Source of the DNA: JAVJSU01 sp040219275
GTDB taxonomy: Bacteria; Chloroflexota; Anaerolineae; Aggregatilineales; Phototrophicaceae
Assembly (NCBI GenBank): GCA_040219275.1
Contig: JAVJSU010000061.1
Location: forward strand, 248,001 to 312,000
DNA length: 64,000 nucleotides
Direction of reading: 5' to 3'
Positions 51,620 through 60,842 of the stretch are shown here, in pieces. Numbering within the stretch: the stretch's first letter is position 1; each line of letters starts with the position of its first letter. The notes beneath the pieces are model-generated. The model did no database searches, was not told the DNA's origin, and saw nothing but the letters and a program-made list of their open reading frames with translations. A program made the position numbers and the translations under genes.

Positions 51620-52885
51620 TTAGCCGTAACCTCCACCAATCGGCGTGGGCGGAATTGAGGTCGGTGGTGGCACCGTCGGCACGGAAACGTTCGCGTAGCC
51701 AGAACAATTTGCCTGAATATTCCCCAAACCAATTTGAATCGCATTAAGCACGGATTCGGCTTCTCCCTGTGCCTGTGCGCGGGTGCGGGAATCTTGCAAT
51801 ACATCCCACGCGGCGGGACAATCCTCACCGCCGAGCCAGTAATGCGCTAAACCGCGCAGGTAATAGCACTCAATTTCTTCTGATCCCAGGGCGATACAAC
51901 GTTCAAACGACTCGATTGCCCCTTCGTAATTACGCCGATTGTATTGCATCTGCCCACGCTGACGATATGCCGAGGCATACGTTGGGTCAAGGCGGATGGC
52001 TTCATCACAATAAGGTTGGGCTTCGCGGAAATCCGCTTCATCCACGCCGGCAAAGGTTTCACACAGACGTAAATTGGCTTTGGCATTATCCGGTTCCATT
52101 TCAAGAATGCGGAAATAGGTGGCAATCGCCATTTCAGGATTATCGACACCGGGTAATGTGTATAAACGTGCCAGATAAAAGTAAGGTTCGGCAAGATTGG
52201 GGTTCAGCGCAATGGATTGCTCAAGATAATCAATCGCTTCCTGATAGCGCCCGACATAGGTCAGCGGAAACTGATAGGCAAACAGGGAAAAACGATCCAT
52301 CGGGTCGATCTCAATAGCGCGCGCGCCTTCTCGCAATCCTTCTTGCCAGCGCCCTAGATTGGTATAGGCTACACCGGACGCGGCATAGAGTGGTGCGAAA
52401 TTCGGGTCAATATCAATGCCCAAAATGGCGGCTTGAATGGCTTCTGCGGGCGCATCCCACATCAACGTGCGGGCTTTAAGCGCATATCCTCGCGGGTCTT
52501 CCGGCGCAACCGCAATCATTTGCTCTGCGATAGGCACGGCTTCATCCACCATATTCATTTCAATCAAGATGGTGCCATATTCATAGAGATAGTCGGCATT
52601 ATCCGGTTGTTGTTGCATCGCCTGCCCGAATAATTGGGCGGCGGCTTGCACGTCCCCTTCGACAAACAGAACGCTTCCTTGCATGGCAATATTACTCGGC
52701 AAGGGCGTAGGTGTCGGCGCAAAACCAACCGCATCCAACGCCGCAATCTGAATCCGATCATATTGTAACGCGAACAAAACCAACACCGCTCCAAGGAAAA
52801 GCCCGACGAAAAAGATCGAACGAATGCCTAGTCCACGGCGACGGTTACTGAAAAATGGTCGATTGTAATTACGCTGAACGCGCAT
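51620..52885 (-). CDS. Membrane-anchored TPR protein (first of three tandem paralogues)
   Basis: 421 residues, ATG 52885. N-terminus MRVQRNYNRPFFSNRRRG, a helix about 22-43 (IRSIFFVGLFLGAVLVLFAL), an FAPTPTPLPSN linker and about nine TPR units (AAQLFGQAMQQQPDNADYLYEYGTILIEMNMVDEAV and YRQRGQMQYNRRNYEGAIESFERCIALGS). It ends with a Pro-rich PPPTSIPPTPIGGGYG tail. Shared N-terminal motif and order of repeats show it duplicated with the next gene (39 bp apart). TPR proteins are scaffolds; no partner can be named. No clear promoter was identified, but the 428-bp upstream gap provides space. Confidence 0.8.
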   Translation of the reverse strand: MRVQRNYNRPFFSNRRRGLGIRSIFFVGLFLGAVLVLFALQYDRIQIAALDAVGFAPTPTPLPSNIAMQGSVLFVEGDVQAAAQLFGQAMQQQPDNADYLYEYGTILIEMNMVDEAVPIAEQMIAVAPEDPRGYALKARTLMWDAPAEAIQAAILGIDIDPNFAPLYAASGVAYTNLGRWQEGLREGARAIEIDPMDRFSLFAYQFPLTYVGRYQEAIDYLEQSIALNPNLAEPYFYLARLYTLPGVDNPEMAIATYFRILEMEPDNAKANLRLCETFAGVDEADFREAQPYCDEAIRLDPTYASAYRQRGQMQYNRRNYEGAIESFERCIALGSEEIECYYLRGLAHYWLGGEDCPAAWDVLQDSRTRAQAQGEAESVLNAIQIGLGNIQANCSGYANVSVPTVPPPTSIPPTPIGGGYG

Positions 52886-53313
52886 AATACCTCACTAACA
52901 TCAAGTCACGTACACCTTCAGTATAAGAGCATCAGCCGGTGAATTCCACCACGATTGCCCTGCGAAATGTAAAATTTGTATCAATTTTCAACGATCAGAC
53001 ATCAAATCATTGCTTACAAAGAGTAAAACCTGATGACCTTACATAAGGAATAACCCCGCATATGATGATTGATACAATCGAAAATCATCCGATATTCAAA
53101 TGGTTGTTTGTCGGCGTGGCAATTGCATTTACCCGTACTATTTGACTGCTTATGTGCTATTGGCATGGATGGTTTTGTGGAGCATGTTACGAAATCCGAT
53201 TAGTGAAAACTCTGCAACAGGTTTATAACAATCTTTCTATCGTATTTTTAGTATACTAGGGGTTAGAATTTAACCGAAGTAAATTATTTACAATATTTCA
53301 GGGATAGAGACTT
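52886..53313. other. 428-bp gap with a frameshifted small membrane-protein remnant
   Basis: Between the TPR operon and the receiver gene there is no long frame. It contains two short overlapping reading frames, at 53062-53145 and 53100-53228 (see separate entry), and a TATACT sequence near 53250 that may be the -10 of the receiver gene. I saw no repeat or tRNA. Confidence 0.5.
53062..53228 (+). pseudogene. Possible frameshifted two-helix membrane peptide
   Basis: Frame 1 (ATG 53062, AAGGAA upstream) encodes MMIDTIENHPIFKWLFVGVA then IAFTRTI and stops at 53143. Frame 2 (open 53100-53228) encodes IYPYYLTAYVLLAWMVLWSM and LRNPISENSATGL. If one T is added to the TTT at 53128-53130 the frames join into a single 57-residue peptide with two hydrophobic helices. 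This suggests a real small protein broken by a one-base deletion, a sequencing error or a programmed slip. The family is unknown. Confidence 0.4.
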
Positions 53314-53727
53314 ATGGCAACATGGATGTTATTGGAAGACGAACCCGATCTTTACGATATGATTCTCATGATGTATGACATGCTCGGATTGCGCGGTGTT
53401 GCCTTTTCTACCGGGGAAGAAGCGGCAGAGTGGGTTGATGCGGTCAATGCCGGAGAATATGAAGGGGAATTGCCCCAACTTGCCCTGATTGATATTCGTT
53501 TGCCGGATAGCATCAGTGGAACACAGATCGCGGCGAAAATGAGAAAAAGCCCACAACTAAAGAAAACCGTGATCGCCCTGATGACTGCCTACAAGCTATC
53601 AGTTTCTGAAGAAAATGAAATCATGAAGATATCTGGCGCGGATTTATTGCTTTACAAGCCCTTCCCAAGACTGCACGAACTTCATTTCCGGCTTAAGAGC
53701 TTACTCGCGGAACGTGGGCACGGATAA
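53314..53727 (+). CDS. Single-domain response regulator (receiver only)
   Basis: 137 residues. It begins MATWMLLEDEPD with the acidic pair, has the acceptor Asp in LIDIRLPDSISG, the Thr in LMTAYK and the Lys in LYKPFPRL. The receiver has an insertion around 45-53 (VNAGEYEGELPQ) before the acceptor strand and no output domain. Such proteins pass phosphate or bind partners. No cognate kinase lies next to it. AGGGATAGAGACTT before ATG 53314 gives a plausible ribosome site. Confidence 0.85.
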   Translation: MATWMLLEDEPDLYDMILMMYDMLGLRGVAFSTGEEAAEWVDAVNAGEYEGELPQLALIDIRLPDSISGTQIAAKMRKSPQLKKTVIALMTAYKLSVSEENEIMKISGADLLLYKPFPRLHELHFRLKSLLAERGHG

Positions 53728-54086
53728 ATAGGTTCGATCCGAGATAAAGAGTATCGCCGAACTATAGACGTTTCCGTATGCTAGCCCGCTTATTTTAAGT
53801 GCAATTTAGGCTATCAATCTACGCAAAAAGCGCGGTAGGTATATGCCTTTTCATCGCGTCAGCAACTCAAGAGACACATATTCTGTGTATGAAGATGAGT
53901 AAATCATGAGGATCACCCCGTAAGGAAATCTTTTTCAGCTTTGGTGTCGATAGTCCAATAGAAACAGCAAACATACCTCTCATACACTATGTAATGTTAT
54001 AAATATTCACACTGATTTTGAAGTTGAATATGTTTGTGTTTCTAAAATTAACTTTTATATTACTGAAAAACTAATGGGAGTATATC
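53728..54086. other. 359-bp intergenic region without detected gene
   Basis: AT-rich in its second half. I see no open frame with coding features, no tRNA and no strong hairpin. A promoter for the ferritin-like operon is expected here; a TTGAAT...TAAAAT pair near 54023-54050 is too poorly spaced to call. Confidence 0.5.
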
Positions 54087-54815
54087 ATGGGAAAGCTATC
54101 GCGGCGTTCGTTCCTGAAAGGAAGTGCCATCGCGGCGGGTGTTTCTGCCACCGGTGTGCATGGACTATTCGGAATTAGCAGTTTATTCGCGCAAGATATG
54201 ATGTCCGGTGAAAATGATGATATTCAAACAGTCATCAACCTCGCCGCGACAGCAGAACTGTTCGCATCAACGCATTACCTCGCCGCCATCAATGGTGATC
54301 TTGGATTGGCAGACGTACAGGTGAATTACTTGAAAGCGGCATTTATCTCCGAGCGCGACCATTATGACCTGCTCCTTTCTCTGGGTGCTGTACCCGTTGT
54401 AACCGAATTTTACGTACCGGATGGCTTGTTCAGCGATGTGGCACTGTTCTCGCAAATCACTGAAATTGCGGAAACGACCTTTGTCTCCGCGTATCTTGCC
54501 GCAACCCGAATTTTCTCCGAATTGGGCGAAATCGCGTTTGCTGTAACTACCGCACAAATCGCCGGTGTGGAATCGGAACATCGCGCATTGGTGCGTCAGA
54601 TTGGCATGAATATCCCGAATGATCGTTCTTACGAAGCATTCCAATTCGCCAATGTGTCCGGCGCTGTACCTGTTTTACAACCGTTCCTCGATGGCTCAGG
54701 GGATGGATTTGTAGGTCCGGTTGCCCCGCCGACTGATGACGAAGTTGCCGCCATTCGTGCCGAAGCCGGTGATCTCGGCTATAACAGCGCCATTTTACCG
54801 TTCGCCGCCCTTTAA
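54087..54815 (+). CDS. Tat-exported ferritin-like protein
   Basis: 242 residues, ATG 54087 with GGGAG upstream. The N-terminus has a twin-arginine signal SRRSFLKG (5-12) and a hydrophobic region ending near SLFAQD. The mature domain (about 45-200) is a four-helix ferritin-like domain with metal-ligand candidates in each helix: TAELFASTHYLAAI, ISERDHYDLLLSLGA, EIAETTFVSAYLAA, GVESEHRALVRQIG (ExxH pairs). Tat export fits folding with metal before export. The role could be iron or manganese redox or storage at the cell surface; related proteins include the ferritin_2/DUF4439 group. It is followed after 14 bp by a paralogue. Confidence 0.82.
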   Translation: MGKLSRRSFLKGSAIAAGVSATGVHGLFGISSLFAQDMMSGENDDIQTVINLAATAELFASTHYLAAINGDLGLADVQVNYLKAAFISERDHYDLLLSLGAVPVVTEFYVPDGLFSDVALFSQITEIAETTFVSAYLAATRIFSELGEIAFAVTTAQIAGVESEHRALVRQIGMNIPNDRSYEAFQFANVSGAVPVLQPFLDGSGDGFVGPVAPPTDDEVAAIRAEAGDLGYNSAILPFAAL

Positions 54816-54829
54816 AGGAGAGATAATTC

Positions 54830-55837
54830 ATGTTTAAAAATATGTTCAATAGCAATGTTTCACGTCGTAACTTTTTTAAAGGGAGTGCGGTGGGCGCTGG
54901 TGCTAGCCTGCTGGGTTGGCAACAAATGTTCGGGATCAGCCGCGCTTTTGCACAGGAAACCACAGGCGAAAACGACGATGTGCAGACCATCCTCAATTTA
55001 GCATCCACTGCGGAACTCTTCGCCTGCACCCATTATCTGGCGGCGATCAACGCGGTAGAAAGTGGTGACCTGGCGCTGGATGACATCCAACTTTCTTACT
55101 TAAAAACCGGATTTCTCGCCGAACGCGATCACTATGACTTGCTGGTTTCACTCGGCGCAGTCCCCGTCGTGACCGAATTCTACGTGCCGGAGGGTCTGTT
55201 CAGTGATGTCGCGTTGTTCGCACAAATCACCGAAATTGCAGAAACAACCTTTGTCTCAGCCTATCTTGCCGCAACCCGCATCTTCGTCGAAATGGGACAA
55301 ACTGCCTTCGCCGTCACTACGGCGCAGATCGCTGGCGTAGAAGCGGAACATCGCGCCCTTGTCCGTCAAATTGGCATGTTGCTCCCAAATGATCGCTCTT
55401 ACCAGGAATTCCAATTCGCCAATGTCTCTGATGCTGTACCCGTTCTGCAACCGTTCCTTGATGGCTCCGGTGAAGGCTTTATCGGACCGGTCTCCGCACC
55501 AACCGATGATGAGGTTGCGGCGATTCGCGCTCAAGCGGATGCGCTCGGCTATACTGGCGATATTCTGCCCTTCGCGGCGATGGATACCGGATCAAGCTCA
55601 AGCAGTTCAGGTGGCAGTTCAACCGTTACAACCAATAATGTGATCGTGAATGTACGCGAAGAACCAACGACCAGTTCTGCCGTCATTGGCAATTTGTCCC
55701 CCAACACAACCGTAACCATTGTTGGTCAGCGGGCGGGTGATGGTGGCTTTACATGGTGGATGCTGGAAAGTGGCGGGTGGATTCGTCAGGATACTGCCAG
55801 CGCCCCGGCAGATGCGTCTAGCGTGCCCCAGAGCTAA
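54830..55837 (+). CDS. Tat-exported ferritin-like protein with C-terminal SH3b domain
   Basis: 335 residues, ATG 54830 with AAAGGAGAG upstream. Twin-arginine signal SRRNFFKG (11-18). The ferritin-like domain (about 50-245) is a close paralogue of the preceding gene: TAELFACTHYLAAI, LAERDHYDLLVSLGA, EIAETTFVSAYLAA, GVEAEHRALVRQIG, all with the same ligand pattern. A Ser/Gly-rich linker and an SH3b domain (about 265-325: NNVIVNVREEPTTSSAVIGN, WWMLESGGWIRQD) extend it. SH3b often binds cell-wall material, so this copy may be wall-tethered. The operon ends at the terminator 55872-55905. Confidence 0.85.
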   Translation: MFKNMFNSNVSRRNFFKGSAVGAGASLLGWQQMFGISRAFAQETTGENDDVQTILNLASTAELFACTHYLAAINAVESGDLALDDIQLSYLKTGFLAERDHYDLLVSLGAVPVVTEFYVPEGLFSDVALFAQITEIAETTFVSAYLAATRIFVEMGQTAFAVTTAQIAGVEAEHRALVRQIGMLLPNDRSYQEFQFANVSDAVPVLQPFLDGSGEGFIGPVSAPTDDEVAAIRAQADALGYTGDILPFAAMDTGSSSSSSGGSSTVTTNNVIVNVREEPTTSSAVIGNLSPNTTVTIVGQRAGDGGFTWWMLESGGWIRQDTASAPADASSVPQS

Positions 55838-55871
55838 CAGTTAGACAGAAACAATCAATAAACAGGTGTAT

Positions 55872-55905
55872 AAACGGGCTTTGATTAACCAGACAAAGCC
55901 CGTTT
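55872..55905. terminator. Bidirectional intrinsic terminator
   Basis: AAACGGGCTTTG (55872-55883) pairs perfectly with CAAAGCCCGTTT (55894-55905) around a 10-nt loop. TTATTT follows on the plus strand and ATACACCTG on the minus strand, so it mainly ends the ferritin-like operon. Confidence 0.85.
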
Positions 55906-55909
55906 TTAT

Positions 55910-58444
55910 TTAGGGTTGATCGTCTTCTACGGTATAAGAGGCGGGTTCTTCATATTCGGTGACGGTGAACGTCAATAAATCGCTCATCTCGCGTGTGCCA
56001 TCTGCTAAATGTGCCGTGGCGACAAGTTCATGCGTGCCAAGCTCAAGCGACCACCACACCGACCACGGCGCGGAGTTCACACGGGCGACTTCCACATCGT
56101 CTAACGAATACGTCACAAATTGCGTATTCGCCGGAACAGCCGCATTCAAACGAACGCGTTGCGTCTCGATTGGCGTGATGGGCGAAATGCGGAAAATCGT
56201 ATACGGATCGGGCGAGAGTAAGCGCACCCCATCCATATTAGAGACCAGAGTCGTCGCATCCGGCGGTGGTTGGCGAACACCATTGCGTGCCGCCCAATCC
56301 TGCGCTTCTGGCGGGAGGACGGTATATACTTGCTCAACACGGCGATCATCCGGCGTGGAGTCATCCGCAAGCAAACCCGTCACGCGGTCAATTTCGAACG
56401 TTTGATAAAATGTATCTTCCTGCGTCGGCACAGTGCCGGGCAAAAATACTTCCATCCGGCGACGTTCACAGGCACGAGTCGGCAACAAACCACTAAGCGC
56501 GCATACTTCCGTATGGAGCAAGCCTTCAGGTTCGGCAAAGTCAACTTCCGGCTGTCCACGCAGAACATCGCGCAAAAAGGCGTTCCAGATCGGTCCAGCG
56601 CCAGTGATTCCGGTCACATCGACCATTGCCGTATTATCCGCATTGCCGACCCACACCCCGACGACCAGATTCGGCGTGTAGCCCATGACCCAATTATCAT
56701 GAAAATCTGTGGTGGTGCCGGTTTTGGCGGCGGCAGGTCGCCCGATGCTGAGGGCGCTATTCTGCCCGAAAGATGGAATGCGGGCGTTTTCGTCGCTCAA
56801 TATATCGCTGATGATGTAGCTAATTCCTTCATCCAGCACACGCTGATTGAGTGTTGGCGGTGTCCATTCGTAAAGCACGTCGCCATCACGGGTGGTTACG
56901 CTGAGAATATATGTGGGTTCAACGCGATAACCCCCATTCGGGAAAATGCTATACGCCTGTGCCATATCCAGCAGGCGGACTTCCCCGCCGCCGAGCGTAA
57001 TCGACAGGTCGACATCAGTGTTATTTGCTAAGGTGGTGATTCCTGCATCCGTGACCAGATCAACCAGCCGATCAATGCCGACATGCTCCAATGCCACCAC
57101 CGCCGGAATATTAAACGAAGAGGCAAGCGCCTCCCGCACCAAGACGGGACCGTGCTCCACGAGACCAAAATTCGCAGGTGTGTAGCTTTCTAACCTGCGT
57201 GTGACGAAGGGTGTTGCTACATCAAGGATCATCGTCGAGGCAGTATACGGTTCTTCAAGTTGAGGATTCATCGCCGCCGCATACGTGAAGGGCTTTAAGG
57301 CACTCCCCGGTTGACGGAGTGCTAATGTTGCGTTCACCGCGCCGTCAATGCTCTCGTCAAAGTAATCGGGACTACCTAGCATGGTTAAAATCTGTCCGGT
57401 ATAGGGATCAATGGCGACGACTGCCGCATTATTGGCATTGGCAGGCACACGATCCCCTAAGGCGGGATGATTCAGATAGTCTAATTGGCGTTGTACAATG
57501 TCCCGTGCGATGTTCTGCCAGTTTAGATCCACCGTCGTGACCACATCCAGCCCATCAGTATAGAGTGCATCCGGATAATCCCGCGCGAGTTGTGTCCAGA
57601 CCGCCATCACAAAATGCGGCGCTTCAATGGGATACGGTGTAGCGGCGAATTGTAATGTGTCATTCATGGCGACATCGGCTTCTTGTTCGGTGATGTAGCC
57701 GTTTTGCGCCATCAATCCCAGTACCACCGCTTGGCGTGCCTGCGACGCTTCGAGATTGGTCAGTGGATCGTATGCCGCCGCATTCTGGAGCAAACCCGCG
57801 AGCAAGGCACATTCTGAGAGCGATAAATTCGTCGCCGATTTACCAAAATAAGCCCGCGCCGCCGCATCAATTCCATAGGCGAGATTGCCGAAGTAGCTTT
57901 GATTGAGATACAGTTCAAGAATTTCGTCTTTGCTGTAAGCAGTCTGTAATTCCAACGCGAGGATCATCTCTCTCAATTTACGGCGCACGGTACGTTCTGC
58001 GCGTTGTTCAGGGTCTAGCAATAAATTACGGGCGACTTGCTGGGTGATGGTGCTCCCGCCCGCGATAATTTCACCACCACGCACGTTAATCCACACAGCA
58101 CGCGTGATTCCAGCAATATCCACGCCCGGATGACTATAAAAATTCGCGTCTTCGGTGGCTATCGTCGCGTTGATACAATGTTGTGGAATCTGATCTATGG
58201 TGAGCGCGGTATTGCGTCCCTGCTCCGGCTCGGAAATTTCATAAAGCAGTGTGCCATTGCGATCATAGATGCGCGTGGATGGCAATGCCAAGCCTGTTTC
58301 TAAATCACCAATGGAGGGTAAGTCCCGCAGTAGCCAGACATAAGCAAAGCCGAAAAACAACACCGCCAATGCTGATAGCACGAGCAGGGCTTTTTGTAAA
58401 CGTGACCGTTTTTTGAACCAGTTAAATCGTGTTTTTAGTCTCAT
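55910..58444 (-). CDS. Class A penicillin-binding protein, PbpC-like
   Basis: 844 residues. Short basic N-terminus, a helix (about 18-41: ALLVLSALAVLFFGFAYVWL), then GT51 transglycosylase (ATEDANFYSHPGVD with the catalytic Glu, GGSTITQQVARNLLLDP) and transpeptidase (PGSALKPFTYA with SxxK, SFNIPAV SxN, AKTGTT KTG). The C-terminal part from about 650 (GLLHTEVCALSGLLPTRACERR and a beta domain ending FRISPITP-SDDVEVARVN) matches the BiPBP_C-type extension of PbpC. It is not in an operon with the other PBP (21395-24898). Both build peptidoglycan. Confidence 0.9.
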   Translation of the reverse strand: MRLKTRFNWFKKRSRLQKALLVLSALAVLFFGFAYVWLLRDLPSIGDLETGLALPSTRIYDRNGTLLYEISEPEQGRNTALTIDQIPQHCINATIATEDANFYSHPGVDIAGITRAVWINVRGGEIIAGGSTITQQVARNLLLDPEQRAERTVRRKLREMILALELQTAYSKDEILELYLNQSYFGNLAYGIDAAARAYFGKSATNLSLSECALLAGLLQNAAAYDPLTNLEASQARQAVVLGLMAQNGYITEQEADVAMNDTLQFAATPYPIEAPHFVMAVWTQLARDYPDALYTDGLDVVTTVDLNWQNIARDIVQRQLDYLNHPALGDRVPANANNAAVVAIDPYTGQILTMLGSPDYFDESIDGAVNATLALRQPGSALKPFTYAAAMNPQLEEPYTASTMILDVATPFVTRRLESYTPANFGLVEHGPVLVREALASSFNIPAVVALEHVGIDRLVDLVTDAGITTLANNTDVDLSITLGGGEVRLLDMAQAYSIFPNGGYRVEPTYILSVTTRDGDVLYEWTPPTLNQRVLDEGISYIISDILSDENARIPSFGQNSALSIGRPAAAKTGTTTDFHDNWVMGYTPNLVVGVWVGNADNTAMVDVTGITGAGPIWNAFLRDVLRGQPEVDFAEPEGLLHTEVCALSGLLPTRACERRRMEVFLPGTVPTQEDTFYQTFEIDRVTGLLADDSTPDDRRVEQVYTVLPPEAQDWAARNGVRQPPPDATTLVSNMDGVRLLSPDPYTIFRISPITPIETQRVRLNAAVPANTQFVTYSLDDVEVARVNSAPWSVWWSLELGTHELVATAHLADGTREMSDLLTFTVTEYEEPASYTVEDDQP

Positions 58445-58598
58445 AAGGTTGATTCTAATTCATGAAAAAGATTCGTGCGAGATGCCTGCTAAACGATTTC
58501 CCTACGAATATAGCAGGTCAGCGAGTCAGCATTTCAGATTTTCAGCAACGCTCCTTCAAAGGCAAGTTGATATACCGTGTACTGCACACCAGTAAAAA

Positions 58599-58622
58599 AA
58601 GCCCGCCATTTGTGGCAGGCTT
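58599..58622 (-). terminator. Intrinsic terminator of the HEAT/TM protein gene
   Basis: On the minus strand AAGCCTGCCA pairs with TGGCGGGCTT with one G-T pair (58622-58613 with 58608-58599), then a T run of seven. It follows the gene at 58651 by 29 bp. Confidence 0.85.
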
Positions 58623-58650
58623 CATGTGAATTTTAGCAATTAGTTGACTT

Positions 58651-60066
58651 TTAGTTGATCTGGTTCAACAGCGTTCGGGCTTCATCAAAGGCGCTTCTGG
58701 CAGTTTCCACGAAGATCAAGCCATTCTGTGAGTTCTGAGACAGCGTGCCAGAACTGCATGAATTCATGAACAATGTCCATCCCTGACGCAAGAGCGCCAG
58801 ACCAAGATTATTCACCCGTTGCGCCGCATCTCCCAATAGGGGCACTTCGGCAACAACGTCATCGGGCACAATGTAATCTTCAGCGATGAAGGGGATCGGT
58901 TGCGAGCAAGCGCGGGTTTGTCCGGCGTTGGCGGCATCTGTCCACACCTGCTCCAATTGCACAAGCGCCCCGGTCGGCTCATTGACGCGATTAATAATGG
59001 AGACGAGTTGGCGACGATGCTCCGTATAGATCGCTGGATCAATCGTCGGGGTTGGCTCCGGTGATGGCGTAACATTGGCGGGTTCAGGAGTCGCCTCTTC
59101 GGTAACTTCCGTCGGTGGTGGGGTTGGCGTGGGCTGCAGTGTCTCCTCAAGCTCTGCAATCTGCTCATCAAGATCTGGCAACTGCTCCAGAATCGCGCTG
59201 GTTTCACTCACCGCAAAATCAATATCTGTTTGTGTTGGGGGCGTAACGTTATCACATGCCGCTTTATAGGTTTGGTACGCGCTGTTCACACGACCAAGTG
59301 TTGAATTAACTGTGTTTTTTAAGTTAAAGACGCGAGGGAAGGTCGCAGAGGTAATTAATGGATCAGCCTCATAAATACTAAAATTAGCGTAATCATATTC
59401 GAATACATAAGTACAATTTGAGGGTAACCCTTCCGGTGTGGGATTACTTAAGCCAGTTTGGATTGCCTCTGCATCCAATTTCGCCGCATCAATCAAGAGG
59501 TGCAAATCTGCCAGCGTATCAAGCGCCACACTGCCGGTATTTGCACGTCCGAGATTTGCCAGAACGCCTGTATTCGATTCTGTTGACAGCAAGACGAGTA
59601 AATTTATGCTCCCAAAAATGATGAGCGTAAATGTGAGGAACATCGCTAACCGGCGCAACACAGACGCAGAAATCCGTTTTCTTTTGCCGAATTTCCCTTT
59701 AAGCGTAATATCAGTCAGCAGTTCATAGATTTCTTCATTTTCGGGACGTGCCAGTGCATCGACTACCGGCTCATTTGGATCGCGCTCAATCGCCAAATCC
59801 ATCGCCTTAAATTGTCCGAGTGCAAAGGTCACCGCGGCTTTCACCTTCGGGTCTTTTTCACCACGATACACTTTCCTGAGCGCACTAATCGCTTTCGGCG
59901 CACCGGATTCACCTAGCCAGTAGGCAGCTTCAACCCGTTTAGCGGTATCCATCTTACGCGAAAGGATTATTTTCATGTTGCGAACAACTTGCTTTTCAAA
60001 CCGCTCGATCAACGCATCCGCATCCGCGCTGTCATTAAAATCATCAAATTCGTCGAAATCAGACAT
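58651..60066 (-). CDS. Membrane protein with cytoplasmic HEAT-like repeats
   Basis: 471 residues. Acidic N-terminus (MSDFDEFDDFNDSADADALI), then HEAT-like repeats (about 35-95: AKRVEAAYWLGESGAPKAISAL, KVKAAVTFALGQF), a basic stretch (KGKFGKRKRISASVLRR) and one helix (about 140-162 AMFLTFTLIIFGSINLLVLL). The extracytoplasmic part (about 165-471) has a helical region, a Pro/Thr/Glu linker (QPTPTPPPTEVTEEATPEPANV) and a second helical region ending with MNSCSSG and Cys pairs. The family is unknown. HEAT repeats suggest a protein-binding role inside; the outer part may be a wall-associated stalk. Confidence 0.65.
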   Translation of the reverse strand: MSDFDEFDDFNDSADADALIERFEKQVVRNMKIILSRKMDTAKRVEAAYWLGESGAPKAISALRKVYRGEKDPKVKAAVTFALGQFKAMDLAIERDPNEPVVDALARPENEEIYELLTDITLKGKFGKRKRISASVLRRLAMFLTFTLIIFGSINLLVLLSTESNTGVLANLGRANTGSVALDTLADLHLLIDAAKLDAEAIQTGLSNPTPEGLPSNCTYVFEYDYANFSIYEADPLITSATFPRVFNLKNTVNSTLGRVNSAYQTYKAACDNVTPPTQTDIDFAVSETSAILEQLPDLDEQIAELEETLQPTPTPPPTEVTEEATPEPANVTPSPEPTPTIDPAIYTEHRRQLVSIINRVNEPTGALVQLEQVWTDAANAGQTRACSQPIPFIAEDYIVPDDVVAEVPLLGDAAQRVNNLGLALLRQGWTLFMNSCSSGTLSQNSQNGLIFVETARSAFDEARTLLNQIN

Positions 60067-60212
60067 TGTCTTTATCCGGTTGGTTGTAAATAGAGGGTCA
60101 CCTGATGTAACAATGATATGTTACCTTGAGTTATCAGGAAAGTCACGTAAAAGAGTATCAAACGAAAAACTTACTTTTCTTGCTTAAAGTATCGAAAGGA
60201 ATGCCCTTACTA

Positions 60213-60842
60213 ATGAAAGACCTCCACGATTTTGTTCATGATCTTGCGATCACACCTGCCCCAGCGGACTCCTTCAATCAATATGGCTATAATCATGTCA
60301 CTAATGAGGTGCGTCGCGCAAATTTGACGCGCTATCTGCAACAAATGCGCTCACGCCAACCTGTGCTGATGCTCGTCGCAGAAGCACCGGGGTATCGTGG
60401 CGCACGTTTAACCGGTGTGCCGTTTTCCAGTCGCTATCTCATTCAGAACGGTGTTGGCACATTATTCGGCACGGAAAACGGATATCAAGTGCCGGATGAC
60501 ATAGAGAATAACGCGTGGAAAGAGGCAACGGCAACCATCGTTTGGGATACGATTCACCAACTGTCCCCACCACCGTTAAACTGGAACAGCTACCCCTTTC
60601 ATCCACATCAGCCCGGTAAACCCCTGACCAACCGTAAACCGCGCAAAGCAGAACTCGACATCGGTCAACATTTTCTTAAGCGTTTAGTCAGCCTGTTCGA
60701 GATTGAACGGATTATCGCGGTGGGCAACACTGCGGAGGGAACGCTCAAGGCGATGGGCATTTCCTGTGAAAAAGTGAGACATCCAGCGCAGGGTGGAAAA
60801 AATGATTTTGTGGCAGGCATCAAGAGACTGATTAAAACTTAA
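60213..60842 (+). CDS. Uracil-DNA glycosylase family protein
   Basis: 209 residues from ATG 60213 (AGGA 12 bases before); in-frame ATG at 60201 is equally possible. UDG-superfamily features: VLMLVAEAPGYRGARLTGVPFSS, where GEAPG is replaced by AEAPG, then WNSYPFHPHQPGKPLTNRKP in the region of motif 2, IERIIAVGNTAEGTLKAMG, and VRHPAQGGKNDF near the C-terminus with the catalytic-type His. It resembles small UDG-like proteins of unclear base specificity; whether it cuts uracil is not shown. Convergent with the glycosyltransferase gene, overlapping by 4 bp. Confidence 0.75.
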   Translation: MKDLHDFVHDLAITPAPADSFNQYGYNHVTNEVRRANLTRYLQQMRSRQPVLMLVAEAPGYRGARLTGVPFSSRYLIQNGVGTLFGTENGYQVPDDIENNAWKEATATIVWDTIHQLSPPPLNWNSYPFHPHQPGKPLTNRKPRKAELDIGQHFLKRLVSLFEIERIIAVGNTAEGTLKAMGISCEKVRHPAQGGKNDFVAGIKRLIKT

